In this document: positions 15,350-22,359 of the stretch, piece after piece | How positions within the stretch are numbered: position 1 is the stretch's first letter | Layout: every line of letters starts with the position of its first letter | NCBI GenBank assembly: GCA_003427395.1 | Contig: BFEA01000328.1 | Span: 1,380,178-1,402,536, forward strand | Source: Chara braunii | Taxonomy: Eukaryota; Streptophyta; Charophyceae; Charales; Characeae | Direction: 5' to 3' | Length of the DNA stretch: 22,359 nucleotides | Made by a program: the position numbers and the translations under genes | The notes under the pieces: generated by a model | Databases searched by the model: none | What the model saw: only the letters and a program-made list of their open reading frames with translations | Told to the model about the DNA's origin: nothing

Positions 15350-17579
15350 GAGGAGAGGAGATACGTACTTGGTCACAACATGAAGGAGAGTGCACACGCA
15401 AGGGAGAGGAGAAGCGAGGGTAGTAGCGAGGAAGAAGAGGTGCGAAGAGGAAAATGTCGTGTTCGCCCATTCCATAACCAGACCGGACACGACGAAGGTG
15501 GTTTAAGATTGCAGTGGGTCTTCCCAATGCATGTTCTAGCAGATTATCCATTCTCAAAACAGTTGTCCAAGATCAGAGTGTTGCTGAGTTAAGATCGAAG
15601 TAAAGTTGCAGATTGATCCAGGAGCGTTGTGCTACTGTTTGATATTTGTGTGTGTGTGTATGAGGATATTCCCCGTACGTGTGACTATCTTGGTGGCACT
15701 ATTTCCTGTGATACTCGGCATCATCATATTATTTTCACGCTCGTCTGAGTCGCCCTATATCTAGATATCGTGACTGTCGTCCTCAACTGGTTGTCCTCGT
15801 TGATTTGATGGACGCCACCCTCGCTCCCGGTTAAATAGGCCCTTCATGACGGCTGGGTGCATTCGTCCATTGGGGAGAGCAGGTGGAGGCAGGGAGAGAT
15901 AAAGGGATAATTTTTATATTTATTTTTTACCGTTGACTAATGATGCGGAATGAGTCGAGAATTGAGTTGCAGTCCTGAAATCGGGTTGTTCCCATAGTTG
16001 TGTTGCTTCCTCCATGTATGTACTCGACACCATCAAGATTCTAGTAACTATTGTGGGCTTTAACATAACTGTTGAGGTACAGAGCTACTATTCAAAGGGG
16101 TAAGCAGCGACCGATTGCGACTGACGACTGCTAAGATCATAGGTTAAGGCCGTTGTTTGATTGTTGGTTGATGTAATGGGGGTTGCTGTACTTTTGAGCC
16201 GGTTTTGTTTTAAGTGGGAGAAGTTGGTGGTTTATTGTTGTTTGTGTTCAACATCACAATCCAGGCCCCAACTATGTTTTCGTCATTGTGGAAGTCGGTA
16301 CAGAGATTGGAGATATCGATCCTGCTGATGTGATGTACTGTCATTGGTGACCCAACTATCGACCCTTCTTTCTGATAGCAGCTGCTACGACTACTCTATG
16401 CTAAGGATACCGCTGCTACACTATGGATTAGTGTGCTTTTTCACTGCTCATAGCTACCAGTACCGATGTGCCTTTGCTGCCACATCTGCTGAGTCCTTGC
16501 TGAGTGCATAGCTGATACTAAGAATTGCGGTTGTTGAGCCACAATAATTGTTACGGCTGTTTATAGTAACGACGAACTGCCACTCTCGTGTGTTCTAGTG
16601 TTGTTGACTCCTTCTTTTCCAAGTAAGTTATTACTGTTGGTCGGACTCCGAACTGTTGTGGTCTTCACGAAGGGTGGAGGGCTTCTATTTTCGACAGCGG
16701 CACTCTCCTGCTCCTGTGGTCCGACTGCTGCTTACCTTTTCAGCAGATCCTGGTTGTTGTGATTCTTTATCGTGGACACTGTGCTTTTTATTATTGTGCT
16801 GCAATTCTGTCTTACTATCGGTATTACTGACCTTTTGATCTGCTGTTGTGGAGACAAGTGTCACTACCGTACATCGTCAAGCCTTGCAACTACGCACTAT
16901 TGTTGTATATTCCTGCATTTACGCCCGTATTCATATAGAACACAGGGGGTGTGCTATATTCGAACTCAACCTTTCTAAGTTGCGTAGCTGCAGTTTGGGC
17001 AGGGGTGAGGCGTTGTAGCTTAAGAAGGGTGATCAAGCTCCGAAGGGGGATTATTGTTGCAGCTTGAAGGTTTGTCAAAGAACTGTTACACTTCATTTTG
17101 GTCGTGGATGAGTTGTCGTTACTACGATTTTGACCACCATTGTGGGACCCTCATGCTCTGAAGGCACAAAGACCCTCTTTATGCAAATTTGAGAGACCTC
17201 TTCTTGAATCTTGAGAGACTGAAACCCCTTCCTCTACCCTTCTTACTCTCAGTCTAGTCTGTGGTTCGGGAGAGGAAGGCGGTATGTGGGGTTGCAACCT
17301 ACAAGACCGCAGCAAGGCCCTGTGGGGGGTTCACCCACCGATTGCGGGAGCTCTGCCGAAGCCCAGGCGAGACTCTGGAGCCAGGGAACTCAGAGGTAGG
17401 CCGACACGATACCATAAGAATCCCAAATAAACTCATATTTATACACACTCCATGCCATTCTGTTTGTTTTTTTACTTATGTACATATTTTAATTTATTTT
17501 TCATAATTTTAATTGAATCAAAAGGGAAATCTACTATGCATGTTTAAATCATCTGTCTCTCGTAAAGAGTCACGATTTT
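15350..17579. other. Long anonymous region, no gene seen
   Basis: More than 2 kb without recognised coding, RNA or repeat content. Open frames are under 85 codons. Part of the stretch (about 16370-17100) is rich in TGCTG, GTTGTTG and CTAC motifs but has no regular period. Composition turns AT-rich from about 17410 towards the minisatellite. Confidence 0.4.
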
Positions 17580-18374
17580 GCATGCGATGATATGAAACGG
17601 GGCTGAAGATGAGGTCCTCCTGGCGGATCTGGTCGCTTTGCTCGTTTGCCTAAAACATTGAAATGGGGATGGGGATGAGGTCCTCCTGACTGATCCGGTC
17701 GCTTTGCTCGTTTGCCTAAGACATTGAAATGGGGATGGAGATGAGGTCCTCTTGACTGATCCGGTTGTTTTTCTCGTGTGCCTAAGACATTGAAATGAGG
17801 CTGAAGATGAGATCCTCATGATTAATCCGGTCGCTTTGCTCGTTTGCCTAAGACATTGAAATCAGGTTAGAGATGAGGTCCTCCTGACTGATCCGGTCGC
17901 TTTACTCATTTGCCTAAGATATTCAAATGAGGTTGGAGATGAGGTCCTCCTGACTGATCCTATCGCTTTGCTCGTGTGCCTAAGACTTTGAAATGAGGTT
18001 GTAGATGAGGTCTTCCTAATTGATCTCGTCGCTTTGCTCGTTTGCTAAAGACATTGAAATGAGGTTGGAGATGAGGTCTTCCTGACTGATCCGGTCGCTT
18101 TGCTCGTTTGCCTAAGACATTGAAATGGGGTTGTAGAATAGGTCCTTCTGACTGATCTGGTCGCTTTGCTCGTTTACCTAAGACATTGAAATGAGGCTGA
18201 AAATGAGATTCACCTGACTGATCCGGTCGCTTTGCCCGTTTGCCTAGTAAAACATTGAAATGGGGCTAGAGATGAGGTCCTTCCGATTGATCCGGTCACT
18301 TTGCTCATTTGCCTAAGACATTGAAATGAAACCGGAGATGAGGTCCTCCTGACTGATCCAGTCGCTTTGCTAAG
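17580..18374. repeat. 66-bp minisatellite, about 12 units
   Basis: The unit includes GATGAGGTCCTCCTGACTGA, TCCGGTCGCTTTGCTCG and TTTGCCTAAGACATTGAAAT. The phrase GTTTGCC or its variants falls at 17644, 17710, 17776, 17842, 17908, 17974, 18040, 18106, 18172, 18238 and 18307, exactly 66 apart except one +3 step. Because 66 is a multiple of three, the minus strand keeps one periodic frame of 22 codons (SPSPFQCLRQTSKATGS type). That frame is broken by TGA, TAG and TAA in other units, and the plus frames also carry a stop per unit. I take it as non-coding. Confidence 0.92.
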
Positions 18375-18795
18375 TCAGTTTGTTTTGCTTGTCGACAAAG
18401 GTCTGACTCGTCTCATTGTGAGAATAGTCTAGGCTAGTGTGTTAGTGATTGCATGGGGTTTGAGTGAGAACAACTTGGAAAGTTAAAAATTAACTAAATA
18501 AAATAGAAAACTCATGTCTTTGTAAATCAGGACAACCAGAAAATGGAAACTTTAGATAAATGAATCCTTGTTTTGAAATGGTCGAATAAGTTGTTGGCAT
18601 GACATGCTTGTTGGCAATACCTTGTCTCTTTTTTCGGCTTTGTCTGTTTTTGCTTGGTGGGGCAGTCTATTAGTGCTCGCCTTGTGCTTGAGCAATAGGC
18701 AGGTAGCGCTCTACTTTTGTTTTTGCATTGTCTATTCATGCATTGTTACTTTGGTAAGACCGTGACTAACTTCTGAGTCAGAAGAAATTTTAGAA
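18375..18795. other. Spacer, no gene seen
   Basis: AT-rich anonymous sequence. The minus-strand frame 18527-18739 has no recognisable features. Confidence 0.35.
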
Positions 18796-19051
18796 GCCTC
18801 CTTCCCTTAGGGGAAATGTTATCGGAATTTCTGTTAAAAACTCAAAGTTTGTCAAGATTATGAGATGTCGACTAGGTTAGGATTGGTTTAGTATTTGAAG
18901 TCAATAGGAATTATGACCGCCTTTCTTTCTAAAGGAAGTGCTGCCTAAATTTTTGTTGAAAGTTTATTTTCAGATAGTTTCTCAGTTTTAAGTTTTCCTT
19001 TTAGATTTTGTTTAGTAAATGTTCTTCGAGCACACTTTCCTGAAGGAAGTG
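18796..19051. repeat. Three spaced hairpin repeats, ~115-bp period
   Basis: CTTCCCTTAGGGGAAATG (about 18800), CTTTCTTTCTAAAGGAAGTG (about 18921) and CACTTTCCTGAAGGAAGTG (about 19032) are each self-complementary. Each is followed by an AATTT(T/C)TGTT-like phrase at similar spacing. They look like diverged copies of one unit. Confidence 0.5.
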
Positions 19052-19437
19052 TTGTGAAAATTTTTGTGATTTTCATATCGTTACCGACACTACTACTAAG
19101 TAGCTTAAAATACGATACGGAGTTGAACTCCGTTAACTCGATAGACGATGTTCACCTTGATTTTATGACGCAAGTTACCGTTACCTGCGAGTGATCTTAG
19201 AGACATTGAACTTTATCAACTTCTACTATCGAATTAACAGCAGGTCAGTTTGCGACTCAACTCGTACCCACCATGATACCTACGTCCAGATATTTGTCAA
19301 TCTCTCATTTCTCAATCACAAGAGATGAAGATAAAGTCCAAAAAACATTCTGAGGTTCGAATATGAGCCTCGTAATCTCGCTATGTCTTAACGCCAACTT
19401 TAGCTGGATTTAGGCTCGCCAGAGTTCAGATGCAAGA
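19052..19437. other. Spacer, no gene seen
   Basis: ACGGAGTTGAACTCCGT (about 19116-19132) forms a strong hairpin that resembles a tRNA T arm on the minus strand. No D or anticodon arm could be placed with it. Confidence 0.35.
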
Positions 19438-19510
19438 GGCGAATAACAGGAGTTGAACCCGTGTTTTCAAATTCACAATCTGACACTTTGACCTATTAAG
19501 TTATATTCGT
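19438..19510 (-). tRNA. trnH-GUG: tRNA-His(GUG), mitochondrial type, possibly decayed
   Basis: The minus strand gives a 73-nt cloverleaf. The acceptor is ACGAATA/TATTCGC with discriminator C (usual for His). The anticodon arm is TCAGA-TTGTGAA-TTTGA with GTG, and the T arm is ACGGG-TTCAACT-CCTGT. The first acceptor pair is A-C where G-C is expected, a G-to-A type change, and no templated G-1 is visible. The D arm is weak. It lies in an AT-rich block of mitochondrial gene pieces, so it is probably part of a nuclear insertion and may be inactive. Confidence 0.75.
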
Positions 19511-19560
19511 TGTGGTCCCGACTCGCTCAAACCAACGACAATCAATTCAATATGTAAATA

Positions 19561-19631
19561 GCGGATAAAGATTAAAGGTAAATTGCCTGTCTTCCAAGCA
19601 GGGGATATGGGTTCGATTCCCGTTATCCGCA
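19561..19631 (+). tRNA. trnG-UCC: tRNA-Gly(UCC), mitochondrial type
   Basis: This is a well-formed 71-nt cloverleaf. The acceptor GCGGATA pairs perfectly with TATCCGC, the discriminator is A, and the D arm is GAT-TAAAGGTAA-ATT. The anticodon arm is CCTGT-CTTCCAA-GCAGG with TCC, and the T arm is ATGGG-TTCGATT-CCCGT. It sits 66 bases upstream of an rps14 5' fragment within the mitochondrial mosaic. It is structurally intact but probably a transferred copy. Confidence 0.85.
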
Positions 19632-19697
19632 ATTGCGATTTGATGGGAAAAAAACTGAGATAAACAAAATTTAAAACTTGTCGACAAATCTTGAAAA

Positions 19698-19763
19698 ATG
19701 TTTGGCAAACAAAAAAACTTACTCAAATATAGATTGCTCGTAGCTAAACATGAATTAAAACGC
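19698..19763 (+). pseudogene. rps14: rps14 5' fragment (mitochondrial ribosomal protein S14)
   Basis: ATG opens a frame whose first 22 codons contain [12 protein letters not shown], the S14 N-terminal pattern seen in plant mitochondria (arginine/lysine-rich, then LLAAKYELRR-like). S14 binds the small-subunit rRNA head. The zinc-binding or conserved C-terminal half is absent: after the KR codons the sequence changes directly to an internal nad5 segment in another frame. Identification rests on a short stretch. Confidence 0.6.
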
Positions 19764-19947
19764 ATGCGGAGCTATGACATCCTTTTTTGCGGCAACTACA
19801 GAAATTTTACAAAATGATTTAAAAAGGGTTATTGCTTATTCTACTTGTAGCCAATTAGGTTATATGGTATTCGCTTGTGGTATCTCCAATTATTCTGTGA
19901 GTGTATTTCATCTGATTAACCATGCTCTTTTTAAAGCATTACATTCG
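19762..19947 (+). pseudogene. nad5: nad5 internal fragment (complex I subunit 5), mitochondrial
   Basis: The frame reads [17 protein letters not shown], then [18 protein letters not shown], then [16 protein letters not shown] and INHALFKAL, the conserved antiporter-like core of ND5. This subunit is a proton-pumping membrane subunit of complex I. About 60 of the roughly 670 codons are present. It starts in fusion with rps14 and ends after KAL, where the next bases belong to a nad3 piece on the other strand and give HS-stop. There is no internal stop. A conserved Gly reads Glu (G-to-A). It closely resembles the green-plant form of the protein. Confidence 0.9.
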
Positions 19948-20072
19948 TAAGCAGACAATTTTTCCGGATAAGTTAGGCTGGATGAAGAAGCAAATAAGAA
20001 AGAAAGGTCAATTAAGATAAAAGAAAGTAGTAAACTAATGACCAAATATACACAAATAGGTGCAAACTCCAT
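19941..20072 (-). pseudogene. nad3: nad3 5' fragment (complex I subunit 3), mitochondrial
   Basis: An ATG at 20072-20070 starts MEFAPICVYLVISLLL and runs to [12 protein letters not shown], 44 codons without a stop. This is the N-terminal transmembrane helix and the ND3 loop with its conserved cysteine. ND3 is normally about 118 residues, so the C-terminal two thirds are missing: the match ends exactly where nad5 begins on the opposite strand. The longer frame through 19908-20177 is this fragment plus antisense of the tRNA-Trp-like copy. It is very similar to plant mitochondrial ND3. Confidence 0.88.
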
Positions 20073-20096
20073 AAACCAATCACACTTTGTTTTGTA

Positions 20097-20169
20097 AGGA
20101 GAATAGTTCCAATGGTAGAACAATAGTCTCAAAAACCATAGGTTAAGGGTTCGAATCCCATTTAACCTG
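20097..20169 (+). pseudogene. tRNA-Trp-like copy with altered anticodon (CAA)
   Basis: Features of a mitochondrial tRNA-Trp are visible: acceptor AGGAGAA, D arm GTTC-CAATGGTA-GAAC, anticodon loop CTCAAAA, T arm GGG-TTCGAAT-CCC and discriminator G. The anticodon reads CAA where Trp needs CCA. The 3' acceptor strand TTAACCT leaves two mispairs with AGGAGAA, and one pair in the anticodon stem is lost. It lies 24 bases upstream of the nad3 start, divergently. It is most likely a decayed copy. A CAA-decoding (Leu) tRNA is less likely because there is no long variable arm. Confidence 0.6.
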
Positions 20170-20284
20170 TTATTCATTCATTCCGCCAATTAGGCGAGGC
20201 TACGTTGTTTTTCTTTCTTTTTCTTTTGTTTTTTTGTTTGTTTCTTTTCTCTAATCTAAGACGCCTCTTTTTTAGGCGCCTTTC
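20170..20284. other. AT-rich intergenic sequence with hairpin
   Basis: A pyrimidine-rich tract (20200-20255) is followed by GACGCCTC-TTTTTT-AGGCGCC, a short stem-loop typical of organelle spacers. Confidence 0.4.
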
Positions 20285-20386
20285 TTAAGCGGAAATGAGC
20301 CACTTGTTTTGGTTTGGGTAGATTTCAGTAGTGCCACGAATTCGAAAAGTAATAATAAGAATAGTGAGCCCAATAACAGATACTCG
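20285..20386 (-). pseudogene. nad4L: nad4L 3' fragment (complex I subunit 4L), mitochondrial
   Basis: The minus strand reads SVIGLTILIITFRIRGTTEI and ends at a TAA 12 codons later. It matches the C-terminal helix of ND4L (ESAIGLAI.IITFRIRGTI pattern). About 33 of the usual ~100 codons remain. The conserved Glu of the helix lies just before the fragment edge and is not present. The tail after RGT differs from the plant form, so the terminal stop may belong to unrelated sequence. It joins rRNA sequence at about 20390. Confidence 0.65.
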
Positions 20387-20399
20387 ACGGAGGTTTCAA

Positions 20400-20590
20400 C
20401 ATATAGCCAGATTTGCCTTTAACATTACTGTGTAAGCGCCCCAGATAAGGCATCCGCCCCAGATAAACTACCCATCATGCAAGGTTCTAACAAACCAATT
20501 GTTTTGGCAGCTAGACACCCTTAGATGAAAGAGTGGTATTTCAAGCTTGGTAGTCACTGATGACCACCTCCCACCTATCCTACACACCTT
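20400..20590 (-). pseudogene. rrnL: Mitochondrial LSU rRNA fragment (domain V part)
   Basis: The minus strand contains GTGTAGGATAGGTGGGAGG, CTTGAAATACCACTCTT, GATGGGTAGTTT.TCTGGGGCGG and CAAATCTGGC in the order and spacing of domain V of bacterial-type 23S rRNA (about positions 2190-2290 in E. coli numbering). TATCTGGGGCG appears twice, a small internal duplication. Sequences 5' and 3' of this window of the rRNA (the peptidyl transferase loop, sarcin-ricin loop) were not found nearby, so it is a fragment of about 190 nt. Confidence 0.85.
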
Positions 20591-21640
20591 GTAGGCGAAA
20601 GGAATTTCCGTGTGAAAGAAATCTCATAATTGAAACCTCTCTTGAATGACCATGCAAAAGTTGTGTGAATCGAGATGAGCGGGTATGCCTTTGTTGAGTG
20701 GGGGACGGAAAGGGGCGTATGGGACATGAACCTGGGAACAAAGGGGTTTACCACGTTTTGTGACACTTATATATGGATTTTTCATTTGGGTTTCATATAT
20801 GTGCAGGTATGTATAGAAGCGAGGGTTCGCTCCTGAATCGAGGATTATATTGATGATTGAATGCGGGGTGTAAGTGTCAAGATTCAACTATGGCTGTGAG
20901 AATCGTTCTCCCCGCTTTCCTTTGAGACCTCTCCTATTCTCTTTTATTTGTACTTTCTTTTGCCGCACGCATCTAGCGAAAAGGCGGAAGTAGTTGAGCT
21001 CAAGGTTCAACGCTCGACCTCCGACCGGACCAAGACTCAGTTCAGGTACGGCGACTTACTTGCTAACGCAGGACTAACCCCTACTATTGTCTCTCCACTA
21101 GGAAGGAACGAGGGAGTCGCGTCTTAAAGGGGTTTGCTTTTTATATTATTAGTCGGACGTTGGTTCTGAGCCTGGGGAATTTGAGGCCCTTGTCCAAGAC
21201 ATTCCAGGTTCTGGTCCAACACAAAAGGGTTTCCCCTATATGTCGGACCAATATCCATTGTCTATCGTCACCCACTGCCTAAGAAACAGGGGTGCCGCAA
21301 GGGTTGAACGACTTATCCTTCAACCGTTCAATATCATGAGGAAGGGTCCCTTCACGATATTTCGCTTTCGACACCTGAGTGTCATACGCAACCTTGAAAC
21401 CCATTAGAGGTCTCGTGGTTGTGGGTAACGCATGAAGCATCGCCATGATAGCAGATCAAGTGAGTACACATGACTTAGCATTATGGTCTCCTTTGCGCAT
21501 CTATTCCGTTTATGCAACTTTGCGCGGATCTCATTCAGATACTTTAGCTTCTTCTGAGTTATGGGCCAAGACGTTTGAAAAGTGGACTAGGCGTAGATGG
21601 TTGTTTGAGTTCGTTTTTTGTTGTATGTCCCGTGGTTAAG
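20591..21640. other. Unidentified sequence beside the mitochondrial mosaic
   Basis: No gene was recognised. On the minus strand a frame from an ATG at about 21437 runs 55 codons to a TAG and stays open for about 50 more in the same frame. It resembles no family I know. Other frames of 60-90 codons (20575-20887, 21445-21639) are also unrecognised. It could be further decayed mitochondrial spacer or nuclear sequence. Confidence 0.4.
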
Positions 21641-22194
21641 ATGGGATGTCCTAGTCGACCGACGCTGAAACGCAAACAATATGAAACAAAACGACAAATT
21701 ATCCCCCGAGGGCAATGCTGCTTAATCTATTTTATTTGTTTATCTTTTATCTTTTCTTTTTTTTTATTATATTTATATTTTTCGTTCTGGCGTATCATTT
21801 TGTTTCCTTTTTTTGGCTTTTGTTTTCGTTTTGTTTCCAAATTAAAAAAAGTCTTTCCTTTTTTTTTCCCGTAAATTTGCATTTTTTTTGCGTCGGTCCG
21901 AAAAAAAAAAAAAATAAAGACAAAAGAAAAAACAAAAGACAAAAAAGACACTTTTTTTTTGGAGGTGGGTGGGTTTGCGGGGTCTCTGTCAGCAGTTTGG
22001 GGCCTATGGGCACAGAACCCTGCCGCGCGGGTGGTAGGGCGGATTGGCAGGGGTTCGTAATAACTCTGGATGAATGGTGGACATGATCACGCAGGGCTGA
22101 CTGCTCGTTTATTTTTTGTGGTTTTGATTCATTTTTTTCGGTAGTTCCTTTCGCACATGATTTCTTAAGCCACCAGTATCAGGCCCAACTATCG
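21641..22194. other. Low-complexity T-rich/A-rich spacer
   Basis: T-rich sequence (about 21720-21895) passes into A-rich sequence (21900-21945), giving Phe-rich and Lys-rich frames on the two strands. No gene seen. Confidence 0.5.
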
Positions 22195-22244
22195 AGTCCG
22201 AGCCTCGGCCGACCGGTATGCCGATCCGTGCGGAGGCTCGGACT
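22195..22244. repeat. Perfect 12-bp inverted repeat (hairpin)
   Basis: AGTCCGAGCCTC (22195-22206) is exactly complementary to 22233-22244, with a 26-base GC-rich loop. The function is unknown. Confidence 0.75.
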
Positions 22245-22279
22245 ACCGGGCGCAGGCATCTTGAACGTCGGCCTGAAAG

Positions 22280-22359
22280 GCACAAAAAAAACGGGAAAAA
22301 AAAAAACGAAACGGTAAAAAAAAAACGAAAAAAAAAAAATAAAAAAAAAAATGAACGGG
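22280..22359. repeat. A-run cluster at window end
   Basis: A runs of 8-13 bases separated by ACG/CGG phrases. Low complexity. Confidence 0.7.

Noticed and set aside
17580-18374. CRISPR array (regular 66-bp spacing)
   Set aside because: The whole unit is repeated with no unique spacers, and the context is eukaryotic. It is a minisatellite.
19106-19180. Minus-strand tRNA around the GGAGTTCAACTCC arm
   Set aside because: Only a T-arm-like hairpin is present. No D arm, anticodon arm or acceptor could be assigned.
20624-20887. Retrotransposon aspartic protease (LDSGA) on the minus strand
   Set aside because: The motif is followed by nothing resembling a protease fold, RT or integrase. Likely chance.
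21575-21612. Possible cox1 start (KWTRRRWLF)
   Set aside because: Only about eight residues resemble the COX1 N-terminus and the expected continuation (STNHKDIG) is absent. Too short to claim.

Overview
The window looks like nuclear, repeat-dominated DNA from a photosynthetic eukaryote of the green lineage (green alga or other Viridiplantae). The evidence is a plant-type U6 snRNA gene with a TATA box, fragments of plastid photosystem genes (psaB, psbC) and fragments of a plant-like mitochondrial genome (nad3, nad4L, nad5, rps14, large-subunit rRNA and tRNAs). The lineage call rests on remembered family motifs and not on a database search. No intact protein-coding gene is supported: the long open frames are low-complexity tracts, inverted repeats or tandem repeats read through by chance. 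The sequence is draft quality (an N at 3058, a 115-base gap at 11899-12013).

Layout. 1-1300: inverted-repeat (foldback) elements. 1300-4900: tRNA-derived SINE-like heads, a C-run tandem repeat and anonymous sequence. 4902-5288: a MITE-like element. 5555-6210: a good U6 gene with TATA box, a second altered U6 copy and a poly(A) run flanked by a direct repeat. 6700-7200: CT/GA/G low-complexity tracts. 7925-8530: a CATGCA-rich block of direct and inverted repeats. 8727-10050: another poly(T) insertion, a tRNA-like head, a foldback MITE (8952-9246) and a second inverted-repeat element (9520-10047). 10170-12080: microsatellites, a 17-bp perfect hairpin, a purine-rich minisatellite and the gap.

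12668-13397 is an AT-rich mosaic of plastid pieces, all on the minus strand (psbC piece, headless tRNA-Gln, psaB piece). 13541-14042 is a six-unit array of tRNA-like heads followed by a decayed U6-like sequence. 14261-14720 holds a ~186-bp tandem repeat, 17580-18374 a 66-bp minisatellite of about 12 units, and 18796-19051 three spaced hairpin repeats.

19438-20590 is a mosaic of mitochondrial pieces in mixed orientation: tRNA-His, tRNA-Gly, rps14 5' end, internal nad5, nad3 5' end, a tRNA-Trp-like copy, nad4L 3' end and an LSU rRNA domain V piece. Most pieces start or stop inside genes and some abut within a few bases. Departures from conserved residues in the organellar pieces are largely of C-to-T / G-to-A type (one gives an in-frame TAA in psaB). 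This fits methyl-cytosine decay of nuclear organellar insertions (NUPT/NUMT). The most interesting signals are these two mosaics, the U6 variant, the foldback families and the homopolymer insertions with flanking direct repeats.
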